Below are positions 1-7,827 of a DNA stretch of 23,839 nt, in pieces (position 1 is the stretch's first letter; each line of letters opens with the position of its first letter). The notes below the pieces were generated by a model. It worked only from the letters and a program-made list of their open reading frames with translations, was not told where the DNA came from and ran no database searches. Source of the stretch: a virus; IMG/VR virus record IMGVR_UViG_3300020478_000068, positions 1 to 23,839 of that record; one strand, 5' to 3'. A program made the position numbers and the translations under genes.

Positions 1-12
1 GAAGGCTTCGTT

Positions 13-252
13 ATGATGAGGCACGTATCACCGTGGTTCGCAAGACGTAGGCAAGGATTCATTGATAGATTTGGTGCAAATATATGGTATAGGTTCCACG
101 GTACATTAGATTATGTCTGGATGGGACTTGTGACCCTAGGGTTGATAGTAAACTCTAGTAGGATACTACACATAATGGTACTACTAACCTTCTGGACACT
201 CTCTTGGTTAATATTTTATCTACCAAGGTGGATTAAGAATGGATCTAGATAG
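13..252 (+). CDS. Small predicted membrane protein
   Basis: This 79-residue protein is not recognised. Its N-terminal third is basic and aromatic (an RRR cluster near residues 11-13), followed by one or two hydrophobic stretches at roughly residues 33-48 and 52-68, and it ends with a basic tail, so it is probably an inner-membrane protein. The start at 13 is supported by GAAGG at 1-5, seven bases upstream. However, the frame is open to the left edge of the window, so a longer protein starting outside cannot be excluded. Its last 14 bases overlap the next gene, which suggests translational coupling. Small membrane proteins of unknown role are common accessory genes in T4-like phages; no function is assigned. 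Confidence 0.6.
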   Translation: MMRHVSPWFARRRQGFIDRFGANIWYRFHGTLDYVWMGLVTLGLIVNSSRILHIMVLLTFWTLSWLIFYLPRWIKNGSR

Positions 253-469
253 ACAGATACAACTAGAACACTTACTATTTCAGGATAGGGTGTGTAGGGT
301 ATGTGGTATTGAGAAGAATTTATTAACAGATTACTATCTTACTAGGAAGGATAGAGGAGATAAACCATCTGCATACTCATATGAATGTAAGTCTTGCACT
401 ATAAAAAGAATTATTGAAACTAGAAAGAATGGCACGTCAATACCTGAGTGGGAATACCCAGACTGGTAA
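239..469 (+). CDS. Small zinc-ribbon-like protein, four cysteines
   Basis: This 76-residue protein carries two CxxC pairs, Cys19/Cys22 and Cys50/Cys53, separated by 27 residues. That spacing fits a single structural zinc site (zinc ribbon or treble-clef type). Between the pairs lies a Tyr- and charge-rich segment, and the protein ends in Trp-Glu-Tyr-Pro-Asp-Trp. Small CxxC proteins with a similar layout are common in marine T4-like phages and are sometimes related to HNH-type folds, but no HNH catalytic residues are obvious here. The start overlaps the end of the preceding membrane protein gene. The function is unknown; nucleic-acid or protein binding is a guess from the zinc motif only. Confidence 0.65.
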   Translation: MDLDRQIQLEHLLFQDRVCRVCGIEKNLLTDYYLTRKDRGDKPSAYSYECKSCTIKRIIETRKNGTSIPEWEYPDW

Positions 470-508
470 TGTTCATGCATTGTTTCCCCGTTGGAAATAC
501 TGCAAATA

Positions 509-515
509 ATAAATA
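509..515 (+). promoter_or_regulatory. Late-promoter-like box (ATAAATA) upstream of gp18
   Basis: The sequence AATAAATA (508-515) lies 39 bases before the sheath start codon. It resembles the T4 late promoter -10 element TATAAATA, which is read by gp55-RNA polymerase. Similar boxes precede several other virion genes in this window. This is inferred from motif and position only. Confidence 0.4.
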
Positions 516-554
516 ATTCCAGCATCAGATATTTACATCTCAGGAGAATAAAAG

Positions 555-3326
555 ATGGCATCGACGCAGCTTTCCCCAGGGGTTGTCGTACTAGAGAGGG
601 ATCTCACAACGGTAGTAAATGCAACGGTTGATAACGTTGCTGCGATTGTTGGATCTTATGAAAAGGGACCGATTGAAGAAGTGATTTCCATTACTTCTGA
701 GGCAGAACTTCTCTCAGTATTTGGTAGACCCAACGATTATAACTATGAGTATTGGTTCTGTGCAGCACAATATCTGCTGTATGGTGGTACTCTTAAAGTC
801 ATTCGTGCAGATAATGCTTCACTAGCAAACGCGATTGACACAGCACAGTTCACTGTAACGACCTTCAGTGCATCTGATACTACTCTAACTGTTGCTGATT
901 CTACAGACTTTGACGTCTCTGATCTTCTCCTAATTGATGCTGAGGTTTTATCGATTGGATCTGTTTCTGGTAACGACGTAGTTGTTACTCGCGGACAATT
1001 GGCAACATCTGCTGCTTCTCACGCTGCTGGTGCAGACATCACATTGATTGAAGCTGGTGCTACTTCAACGACAATTGATGAGAATGGTACTTATTCAGAC
1101 AGTGATACAACTCTAACGGTTACATCTGCTGCTTCTCTTGGTGCATCTACTAACGATTACATCAGAATTGACGATGAAATCCTGAGGATTACTGGTGTTG
1201 CTGGTAACGACTTAACTGTTACTCGCGCACAGCTTGCAACAACTGCTGCTGCACACACCAACGGATCAACAGTAACCATTCAGACTGTTACTGCTAACAA
1301 GACTACGATTAATGAGCAAACTTCTACTGGTGTAACTGCTCCTCTAATCAAAAACCTTTCTACTTACGAAAGCACTGTTGAAACTGCTTCTAACAACTGG
1401 AAGTGGGGTGCACGTAACCCTGGAATCTATGGTAACTCACTTCGCGTCACCGTAACTGATGCTGGTGCAGACCAAATTGTTTATCTAGCACAACCTACTT
1501 CTACAGAGTGGGCATTCACTTCTGGTGCTGAGGTTGCTTATTCTGCTTCTAATACCTACGGTAAGGTTTTCCATTACAATATCATTGTAACTGTGAAATC
1601 TGGTTCTACTTTAGTGGGTGACTGGGCAGCAGATAACTTCTTCACTGCTAACTCTGGTAACGTAACTGGACGTGTTGTTGCTTGGGATCGTAAGCTCCGC
1701 AAGTTAGAAATCACAATTGACGGAACTTCTTCTGATGTTCTGGAAGTCAATGATTCACTAACTGAACTAGCAAACAACTCTGAATCTCCTGGTAGTGCAA
1801 CTGGTGACTCTGCTCAGATTGAATCTATTGAGCGTCGCCTATACACCGTTCAAAATTCTGGTAGTCCTCGCTTCCTGTCTAACCAGACAATTAGTGATGC
1901 TAACAGTGCTACTATCGTTATCGCTAACACTGCTGATGCATTCGCAGAGCGCGAATATGCTCCTGGTCGTTTGTGGGTAAACACCGCTTCACGTCCTGGA
2001 ACTTCTGCTTGGGTAACTGAGCGTGGTGGACGTCATGACCTCTTCCATGTTCTTGTTACTGACGGTGACGGTAAACTAACAGGTACACCTGGTAGCGTAG
2101 TTGAGAAATTCCTGAATGTATCTAAGGCAGCTGATGCTAAAGGTCCGCAAGGTGAAGCACTATACTACAAGGATGTAATTAAGAATAATTCATCATACAT
2201 CTATTGGGGTTCTCACGAGTCCACCGATATGTATGATAAGGATAGTAATGCAAATGGTACGCTAGGACGTACTGGAGTTAATACAGACTTCGATTTATTC
2301 AAGTCTACTACTGCGCTCTGGGATGCAGACAATCCTACAGGTGGTAACACTGGTGCTAAGAGATCAGTTAACACCAAGAATCAATCCACACTTAAGTATT
2401 CACTACAAGGTGGAGTTGATGGATACACTCTAACTCGCGATAAAGTTCTTACTGCTTACGATCTAGTAAGTGATGCTGAGACAGAAGAAGTTGATTACCT
2501 ACTTCTTGGTCCTGCAATGAGTAACGAACTTGATACTCTCGCTAAGGCACAGAAGATTATTGACATTGCAGCAACACGTAAGGACTGCATGGCATTCATC
2601 TCACCTCCTCGCGCAGATGTTATTGGTGTTCCTACAACTAGACAGATTGTTGATCGCACAGTTGACTTCTTTGATCAACTGACATCCAGCTCTTACGCTG
2701 TATTCGATAACAACTACAAGTATATCTACGACAAGTATAGCGACAAGTATCGTTATATTGCTTGCAACGCTGACGTTGCAGGACTTGTTCTAAGTACAAC
2801 TTTGAATCAAGAACCATGGTTCTCTCCTGCTGGTTTCAACAGAGGACAGTTGAGAAATGCAATTAAACTTGCATACTCACCTCTGAAGGATCATAGAGAC
2901 ATGCTTTACAATGCACGTGTCAATCCAATTGTTGCATTCCCTGGTCAAGGCATTGTCCTATTCGGCGACAAGACTGCACTTTCATACCAGTCTGCGTTCG
3001 ACAGAATTAATGTTAGACGTTTGTTCCTAGTTATGGAGCAAGCAATTGCTGAGGCAGCGAAGACACAATTATTCGAATTGAACGATGAGTTTACTCGTCA
3101 GTCCTTCAAGAATATTGTTGAACCGTTCCTTCGTCGTATTCAATCTCGTCGTGGCGTAGTTGACTTCCTCGTAGTTTGCGACGGAACCAACAACCCATCT
3201 GATGCAATTGACCGTGGTGAGTTCTTCGCGGAGATATTCGTGAAACCAACACGCTCTATCAACTACATCACATTGACATTTACGGCTACCAGAACTGGTG
3301 CTTCCTTCAGTGAAATCGTTGGTTAA
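555..3326 (+). CDS. 18: Tail sheath protein gp18
   Basis: This is the contractile sheath subunit that surrounds the tail tube and drives DNA injection. At 923 residues it is much longer than T4 gp18 (659). The C-terminal ~120 residues are classic sheath: an FLVMEQAI helix, the ELNDEFTRQSF and EPFLRRIQSRRG segments, the VVCDGTNN motif, and a closing FVKPTRSINYI strand ending in FSEIVG. The N-terminus (SPGVVVLERDLTTV) is the usual sheath start. Residues about 105-165 and 181-243 are a tandem duplication of a ~60-residue Ser/Thr/Ala-rich module absent from T4 gp18, probably a surface-exposed insertion. The start at 555 has a strong AGGAGA at 542-547 and a late-type box near 509-515. It heads the virion module and is followed 51 bases later by the tube gene. 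Confidence 0.95.
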   Translation: MASTQLSPGVVVLERDLTTVVNATVDNVAAIVGSYEKGPIEEVISITSEAELLSVFGRPNDYNYEYWFCAAQYLLYGGTLKVIRADNASLANAIDTAQFTVTTFSASDTTLTVADSTDFDVSDLLLIDAEVLSIGSVSGNDVVVTRGQLATSAASHAAGADITLIEAGATSTTIDENGTYSDSDTTLTVTSAASLGASTNDYIRIDDEILRITGVAGNDLTVTRAQLATTAAAHTNGSTVTIQTVTANKTTINEQTSTGVTAPLIKNLSTYESTVETASNNWKWGARNPGIYGNSLRVTVTDAGADQIVYLAQPTSTEWAFTSGAEVAYSASNTYGKVFHYNIIVTVKSGSTLVGDWAADNFFTANSGNVTGRVVAWDRKLRKLEITIDGTSSDVLEVNDSLTELANNSESPGSATGDSAQIESIERRLYTVQNSGSPRFLSNQTISDANSATIVIANTADAFAEREYAPGRLWVNTASRPGTSAWVTERGGRHDLFHVLVTDGDGKLTGTPGSVVEKFLNVSKAADAKGPQGEALYYKDVIKNNSSYIYWGSHESTDMYDKDSNANGTLGRTGVNTDFDLFKSTTALWDADNPTGGNTGAKRSVNTKNQSTLKYSLQGGVDGYTLTRDKVLTAYDLVSDAETEEVDYLLLGPAMSNELDTLAKAQKIIDIAATRKDCMAFISPPRADVIGVPTTRQIVDRTVDFFDQLTSSSYAVFDNNYKYIYDKYSDKYRYIACNADVAGLVLSTTLNQEPWFSPAGFNRGQLRNAIKLAYSPLKDHRDMLYNARVNPIVAFPGQGIVLFGDKTALSYQSAFDRINVRRLFLVMEQAIAEAAKTQLFELNDEFTRQSFKNIVEPFLRRIQSRRGVVDFLVVCDGTNNPSDAIDRGEFFAEIFVKPTRSINYITLTFTATRTGASFSEIVG
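867..1283 (+). repeat. Tandem duplicated module inside gp18
   Basis: Two copies of a ~60-residue module lie at bases 867-1049 and 1095-1283 (protein residues ~105-165 and 181-243). Each starts with a DTTLTV strand, has a central ID-x-E segment (IDAEVLSI versus IDDEILRI), then a GND-VTR turn, and ends with a QLAT-AA-H-G block. The copies are clearly diverged at both protein and DNA level, so the duplication is old. Confidence 0.8.
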
Positions 3327-3377
3327 TCAACGCTTCGTAATTCAATTTCTAGATTAAACCATTAAGGAGAATAACAA

Positions 3378-4067
3378 ATGACTAGCAAGTCAGAAAGAAG
3401 ATCTGCAGGTCAAGTCGAAGGCGGTTTTATAGATTCCCCAATCTTTAATTTCCGCGATCAGATCGAAGATCTAGCAAGACCCAATCTGTTTCAAGTTGAA
3501 CTTTATTTCCCTGATATTGTAAGCGAAGGTCGCCCAGGTATCGGTGGAAGAACAGGTTCATCTGAAACACGTAGACAAGAAGAATCAGGTGGAAATGGAG
3601 TTAGTGTTCCAGGCAGTAACGCTATTTCTACAATGTTGGTCAAGGCAGCAAACCTGCCTGCTTCAACAATCGGTGTAATTGAAGTACCCTATCGTGGTCG
3701 TACTTTGAAGATTGCTGGAGATCGTACCTTCGAACCATGGACAGTTACAGTCCTCAACGATCAAGAATTCCGACTCCGTGCTAAAATGGAGGAGTGGGCA
3801 ACTAGGATCCAAAATCTACAGCAGAATATACAGGACGCTAAAGAGATTGGTGACTATCAGTCCAATGCTATCGTTCGTCAGTTCTCAAGACAAGGCGATC
3901 AGAAGAGAGCATATTCCTTCCAAGGCATTTGGCCAAGCACAGTATCCGCAATTGATCTGGCATGGGATAGCAACGATACTCCTGAGGAGTACACCGTTGA
4001 GTTCCAAGTTCAGTTCTGGTCTTATGCTGATGATGTCAACGGTGGCAACATGGAGAAAAAGTCTTAA
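3378..4067 (+). CDS. 19: Tail tube protein gp19
   Basis: This is the subunit of the inner tail tube, which assembles on the baseplate and is enclosed by gp18. At 229 residues it is longer than T4 gp19 (163). Landmarks shared with T4 gp19 are ARPNLFQVE near residue 30, a LPA segment near 95, the AGDRTFEPWTVTVLND block near 113-128, SNAIVRQ near 162, and the QGIWPS...LAWDSN...EYTVEFQVQFW C-terminal strands. A Gly/Ser/Arg-rich insertion occupies about residues 50-80, where T4 has a short loop. The start follows AAGGAGA at 3364-3370 with 7-base spacing. No late-type box is seen in the 51-base gap after gp18, so cotranscription with gp18 is likely. Confidence 0.94.
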   Translation: MTSKSERRSAGQVEGGFIDSPIFNFRDQIEDLARPNLFQVELYFPDIVSEGRPGIGGRTGSSETRRQEESGGNGVSVPGSNAISTMLVKAANLPASTIGVIEVPYRGRTLKIAGDRTFEPWTVTVLNDQEFRLRAKMEEWATRIQNLQQNIQDAKEIGDYQSNAIVRQFSRQGDQKRAYSFQGIWPSTVSAIDLAWDSNDTPEEYTVEFQVQFWSYADDVNGGNMEKKS

Positions 4068-4078
4068 CCCTTAAACTC

Positions 4079-4085
4079 CTAAATA
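4079..4085 (+). promoter_or_regulatory. Late-promoter-like box (CTAAATA) upstream of gp20
   Basis: CTAAATA ends 24 bases before the portal start codon, in the short gap after gp19. It matches the cyanophage variant of the T4 late promoter element. This is a motif-plus-position inference. Confidence 0.45.
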
Positions 4086-4109
4086 CAGTATAAGTCAAGG
4101 CGAATATTA

Positions 4110-5717
4110 ATGGCAAACCTTTTTGGTTATTCTCTAGCTCGTAAGAAGGGTCAAGATAAGACTGGCCCTTCTTTTGTGCGTAAAGACAGTGATGATGCTG
4201 CTGCACCAATTTCCGCTGGTGGTTATTTTGGACAGTATGTTGACTTAGGTGATGCTGCGAACAAAGCTAGTGAAGTAGACCTCCTCGGTAGATACCGAGA
4301 AATGTCAATCCACCCAGAGTGTGATTCGGCAGTTAACGATATTGTTAATGAAGCAATTGCTGGTGATCTAGATAATCATCCAGTAGATATAGAGTTATCA
4401 AATCTTCCAGTCTCGGACAATCTTAAGAGAGTTATTAGAGATGAGTTTGGAAATATACTTTCATTATTAGATTTTGATAGAAAGGCATACGATTTATTCC
4501 GTCGTTGGTATATTGACGGTCGTTTGTTTTTCCATAAAATGATCGACACCCAGGATCCAAAGAAGGGTATAACGGAACTGAGGTATATCGATCCACGTAA
4601 GATTAAAAAAGTAATTGAATACGACAAACCTAAGTCGAGGATTCAAAATGTAGATCCGAGCGAGGTTGCTCTTGCACCTAAGTCGATTGAGTATTACATA
4701 TACTCACCGAAAGGGATGAGAGGATATGAGAAGCAAGGTATTCGCATTGCACCTGATGCAATTTCCTACACCCATTCTGGTGTGTTGGATATGCAACGCA
4801 ACCATGTCTTATCACACCTCCATAAAGCAATAAAAGCACTCAATCAACTTCGGATGATTGAGGATAGTCTTGTAATATACAGATTATCTCGCGCACCAGA
4901 GCGTAGAATATTCTACATAGATGTAGGTAACTTACCTAAACAAAAAGCAGAACAATACCTCCGTGAGGTAATGTCTCGCTATAGGAATAAGTTAGTATAT
5001 AACGCTGATACTGGAGAGATCCGTGATGACAAGAAGTTCATGTCCATGTTGGAGGACTTCTGGTTACCACGTAGAGAAGGTGGAAGAGGTACAGAAATTA
5101 CTACACTCCCAGGTGGACAAAACCTTGGTGAGTTAGAAGATGTTAAGTACTTCCAACGCAAACTCTATCGTGCACTTAACGTTCCTGAGTCAAGACTTGA
5201 ATCTGAGTCTACTTTCAATATCGGAAGGAGTGCAGAGATCACACGTGACGAATTAAAATTCCAAAAATTTATAACTCGTTTGCGTAAAAGGTTTAGTGAC
5301 CTATTCAATGACTTATTAAAAACTCAATTAGTTCTAAAAGGTATCATCTCTCTTGAAGAGTGGGATGAATACAAGGAGCATATCCAATATGATTACATAG
5401 CGGATAATTATTTCTCTGAACTAAAAGAGAAAGAAATAATGAATGAAAGGTTGACTGCTCTTGAGCGTATGGATCCCTTTGCTGGACGTTATTTCTCTCT
5501 TGATTATCTTCGTCGTCAAATTCTCAAGCAGACAGATGAAGAGATTACAGAGATAGATAAGGATATGGCACAGGAAATTAAGGAAGGTAAGTTGATTGAT
5601 CCTCTTGCTATGCCTGCCATGGAACATCAACAGATGGAGATGTCTTTACAGCCAGAACCAGAAGAAGAGGTGTACCAAGGAGTTGATCCAAAAGATTACA
5701 AGCGCGGAGAAATATAA
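4110..5717 (+). CDS. 20: Portal vertex protein gp20
   Basis: This forms the dodecameric portal at one head vertex, through which DNA is packaged and to which the neck attaches. It also initiates prohead assembly on the membrane. The length of 535 residues is close to T4 gp20 (524). Recognisable portal blocks include DLLGRYREMSIHPECDSAVNDIVNEA near residues 58-83, the FRRWYIDGRLFFHK segment near 130-143, RYIDPRKIKK near 160, a RAPERRIFYIDVGNLPK block near 265, and the conserved TLPGGQNLGELEDVKYFQRKLYRALNVP region near 333-361. The C-terminus is acidic and Gln/Glu-rich. It has a CTAAATA box 24 bases upstream and AAGG at 4097-4100 as a weak ribosome site. It lies between the tube gene and the prohead core gene, as usual in T4-like cyanophages. 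Confidence 0.95.
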   Translation: MANLFGYSLARKKGQDKTGPSFVRKDSDDAAAPISAGGYFGQYVDLGDAANKASEVDLLGRYREMSIHPECDSAVNDIVNEAIAGDLDNHPVDIELSNLPVSDNLKRVIRDEFGNILSLLDFDRKAYDLFRRWYIDGRLFFHKMIDTQDPKKGITELRYIDPRKIKKVIEYDKPKSRIQNVDPSEVALAPKSIEYYIYSPKGMRGYEKQGIRIAPDAISYTHSGVLDMQRNHVLSHLHKAIKALNQLRMIEDSLVIYRLSRAPERRIFYIDVGNLPKQKAEQYLREVMSRYRNKLVYNADTGEIRDDKKFMSMLEDFWLPRREGGRGTEITTLPGGQNLGELEDVKYFQRKLYRALNVPESRLESESTFNIGRSAEITRDELKFQKFITRLRKRFSDLFNDLLKTQLVLKGIISLEEWDEYKEHIQYDYIADNYFSELKEKEIMNERLTALERMDPFAGRYFSLDYLRRQILKQTDEEITEIDKDMAQEIKEGKLIDPLAMPAMEHQQMEMSLQPEPEEEVYQGVDPKDYKRGEI

Positions 5718-5723
5718 AACTTT

Positions 5724-5730
5724 CTAAATA
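5724..5730 (+). promoter_or_regulatory. Late-promoter-like box (CTAAATA) upstream of gp67
   Basis: CTAAATA sits in the 36-base gap between gp20 and gp67 and ends 23 bases before the start codon, nearly the same spacing as the gp20 box. It would drive the gp67-gp21 pair. Confidence 0.45.
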
Positions 5731-5753
5731 AATATATGTAGTGCGGAATTATT

Positions 5754-6044
5754 ATGGCAACACAAGCAGCGAATGACGTTGTAAATGCATTATTTGCGGG
5801 TCAGAAAGATCTTTCAGATTTTGTAAACGATGCAATGCAAGCGAAAGCACTTGATGCAATATCGGCAAAGAAAGCTGATGTTGGTAAGACAATCTTCACT
5901 GCGCTAGATGCAGCAGAAGAGGAACCTACGGAAGATGAAACTGTAACTCCACCCGATCCATTAGCGACGGAAGTAGATACAGCAGTCACAGCGTCCACCC
6001 AAGAGCCAGAATCAAATGAAACTGATAACGGAACAGATAACTGA
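5754..6044 (+). CDS. 67: Prohead core protein gp67
   Basis: This is a small internal prohead core protein (96 residues) that helps set head shape and is normally destroyed by the prohead protease. The N-terminal half has the same kind of pattern as T4 gp67: a short helix, a DFVNDAMQAKALDAI segment (compare the AEAMAARTIDLI type segment in T4), then KKADVGKTIF. The C-terminal half (from about residue 54) is acidic and Thr/Glu/Pro-rich, like the acidic tail of T4 gp67. The last 29 bases overlap the start of gp21, so the two are probably translationally coupled. The identification rests on size, position between portal and protease, and this pattern rather than strong sequence identity. Confidence 0.75.
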   Translation: MATQAANDVVNALFAGQKDLSDFVNDAMQAKALDAISAKKADVGKTIFTALDAAEEEPTEDETVTPPDPLATEVDTAVTASTQEPESNETDNGTDN

Positions 6045-6654
6045 AGCCAAGGTAGTTATCAAAGAATCCAAAGGTAAGAAACACCACTTCATAGAAGGTG
6101 TGTTCCTTCAGGGTGGGATTAAAAATCGTAATGGAAGAATGTATCCTGTTGGGTTACTTGAAAGAGAGGTAGCTAAATACAACAACGATTATGTAAAATC
6201 TGGACGTGCACTCGGAGAACTTGGCCACCCCGAAGGTCCAACTATTAATCTAGATCGTGTTTCCCATTTAACGACTTCACTCGTAAGAGAAGGAGATAAT
6301 TTTATAGGTAAAGCGCGAATTCTCGATACTCCTATGGGTAAAATTGCAAAATCTTTACTCGATGAGGGTGTCAAACTAGGCGTTTCTTCTAGAGGTCTTG
6401 GATCTTTAAAAGAAGAAGAAGGTTGTAAAGTTGTTTGCGACGACTTTATGCTAGCAACCGCTGCCGACATTGTTGCTGACCCTTCTGCACCTGATGCTTT
6501 CGTAGATGGCATCATGGAAGGAAAGGAATGGGTTTGGGATAATGGAGCTGTCCAAGAACTTGAGGACATTAAGCACCGTATTTCTACTGCAGCGCAGAAC
6601 CAATTGCAGGAGAGGAAAATCTCCGCGTTTAACAAGTTCTTGCAAAGTTTGTAA
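6016..6654 (+). CDS. 21: Prohead core scaffold and protease gp21
   Basis: This is the maturation protease, assembled inside the prohead, which cleaves capsid, scaffold and core proteins after (L/I)xE sites and then itself. The length of 212 residues equals T4 gp21. Shared blocks are FIEGVFLQGGIKNRNGRMYP near residues 25-44, ALGELGHPEG near 65-74 with candidate catalytic His71, and GVSSRGLGSL at 122-131 with candidate nucleophile Ser124/Ser125 (assemblin-type Ser/His protease). A PSAPDAFVDGIMEGKEW block near 157-173 also matches. The start at 6016 overlaps gp67 by 29 bases. No strong ribosome site precedes it, which fits translational coupling. Internal initiation to make a shorter scaffold form, known in T4, cannot be judged here. 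Confidence 0.93.
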   Translation: MKLITEQITEAKVVIKESKGKKHHFIEGVFLQGGIKNRNGRMYPVGLLEREVAKYNNDYVKSGRALGELGHPEGPTINLDRVSHLTTSLVREGDNFIGKARILDTPMGKIAKSLLDEGVKLGVSSRGLGSLKEEEGCKVVCDDFMLATAADIVADPSAPDAFVDGIMEGKEWVWDNGAVQELEDIKHRISTAAQNQLQERKISAFNKFLQSL

Positions 6655-6656
6655 AA

Positions 6657-6664
6657 TATAAATA
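6657..6664 (+). promoter_or_regulatory. Late promoter box TATAAATA upstream of gp22
   Basis: This is an exact match to the T4 late consensus TATAAATA, immediately after the gp21 stop and 41 bases before the gp22 start. It is the best late-type promoter in the window. Confidence 0.55.
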
Positions 6665-6705
6665 ACTATAGCAAATCAGACCATTTGTACCTAGAGGAGA
6701 CACCA

Positions 6706-7776
6706 ATGTCTAAGGAGATTGAAAATCTGGATGAAAACCAAGTGACCGCTAACGCGAACCCAGGTGATAAAGCACAGAAGAAGTTGGAAAACGACGGATC
6801 TGGACTATCTCCTATTGATCTTGGAGGTCCAACCCCACAGAACAGCAAACCAACTGATGATTCTAACAAGTTTAGAATTGTAGCAGGTGGTAATGCTCAA
6901 CCCCCACAAACAAAACCTTCCGCTGCATCTGGACAGACTGCAACGTTTAACGATAAGGGTGATGTTAAGGCAGGATTCGAGCCCGAAGGCGAGACAATTG
7001 CCGAGGAACCAGTTAATGAGGAAGAGGTACAAACTGAAGAAGACTCCATGATTCTGGAGATCGACCTCAGCGATGATGTTGCTGCTCTTACAGAAGGCGA
7101 AGATCTTTCTGCAGAGTTTAAAGAGAAGGCAAAGACAATCTTCGAAGCCGCAGTTGTCTCTCGCCTAAACGAAGAACTAGAGCGTATGCATGGTGATTAT
7201 GCAAAAGTTCTAGAAGAAGAAATTGGTACTGTTAAGTCTGAACTTGCCGAGCAGGTAGATGAATACCTATCTTACAGTGTAAATCAGTGGATGGAGAAGA
7301 ACGAACTCGCCATTGAGCACGGTATTAAGGTAGAGATGGCAGAGTCAGTCCTTGCAGGACTAAAACAGGTTTTCTCAGAGAATTATATTGAAATCTCTGA
7401 TGAGAAAGTTGATTTGGTTGACGAAATGACCGAACAACTCGATACTATGGAGAAAAAACTCAACGATCAAATCGAGGAGAACGTTGCTCTTGTTAAAGAG
7501 ATTGGCGGACACACCAAGAATGGGATTGTGAATGAAGTTTCAGAAGGTTTAAGTTTGACCCAGAAGGAAAAACTATCTGGACTAGCTGAAGCGGTTGAGT
7601 TTGAAGATGAAACTAGTTACCGCGAGAAAGTTACCACTCTTCGTGAGTCGTATTTCTCCACTAAGCCCGAGGTTACTCCTAGTGAGTTATCAGAGGATGT
7701 AAAAGTAGAGAACCAGGAAGTAGGTCCAGGAATGGAAGCCTATGTCCAAGCACTCTCTCGTTGGTCTAAAAAATGA
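6706..7776 (+). CDS. 22: Prohead scaffold protein gp22
   Basis: This is the major scaffold of the prohead core, degraded to peptides by gp21 at head maturation. The protein is 356 residues, longer than T4 gp22 (269). It has an acidic, disordered N-terminal ~120 residues rich in Asn/Glu/Pro, then a long charged helical region (about 140-270) with coiled-coil character. It ends in a more conserved block near EKLSGLAEAVEFEDE and FSTKPEVTPSE. Several (L/I)xE sequences (for example IFE-A and LNE-E near residues 140-155) could be gp21 cleavage sites. The start at 6706 was chosen over an in-frame ATG at 6685 because GAGGAG at 6694-6699 is correctly spaced for 6706. A perfect TATAAATA box lies upstream, and the capsid gene follows. 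Confidence 0.9.
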   Translation: MSKEIENLDENQVTANANPGDKAQKKLENDGSGLSPIDLGGPTPQNSKPTDDSNKFRIVAGGNAQPPQTKPSAASGQTATFNDKGDVKAGFEPEGETIAEEPVNEEEVQTEEDSMILEIDLSDDVAALTEGEDLSAEFKEKAKTIFEAAVVSRLNEELERMHGDYAKVLEEEIGTVKSELAEQVDEYLSYSVNQWMEKNELAIEHGIKVEMAESVLAGLKQVFSENYIEISDEKVDLVDEMTEQLDTMEKKLNDQIEENVALVKEIGGHTKNGIVNEVSEGLSLTQKEKLSGLAEAVEFEDETSYREKVTTLRESYFSTKPEVTPSELSEDVKVENQEVGPGMEAYVQALSRWSKK

Positions 7777-7827
7777 TTTTAGACACAATTTTTCCCCACA
7801 AAATCTTTTAAAGAGGTAAAAAAGCAA

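Noticed and set aside
483-497. Small hairpin TTTCC/GGAAA before gp18
   Set aside because: Only five weak base pairs and no T-tract; not credible as a terminator.
3712-4074. 120-residue + strand ORF overlapping gp19
   Set aside because: It runs in another frame through conserved gp19 segments and has no protein-like pattern or good start signal.
6173-6179. CTAAATA inside gp21 (also 12077-12083 inside uvsW)
   Set aside because: Not followed by a gene start at the usual distance; treated as chance occurrences of the late-box sequence.
6189-6635. 148-residue ORF on the minus strand inside gp21
   Set aside because: It lies fully opposite the well-supported protease gene, has a Ser/Pro-rich composition typical of antisense frames, and no ribosome site.
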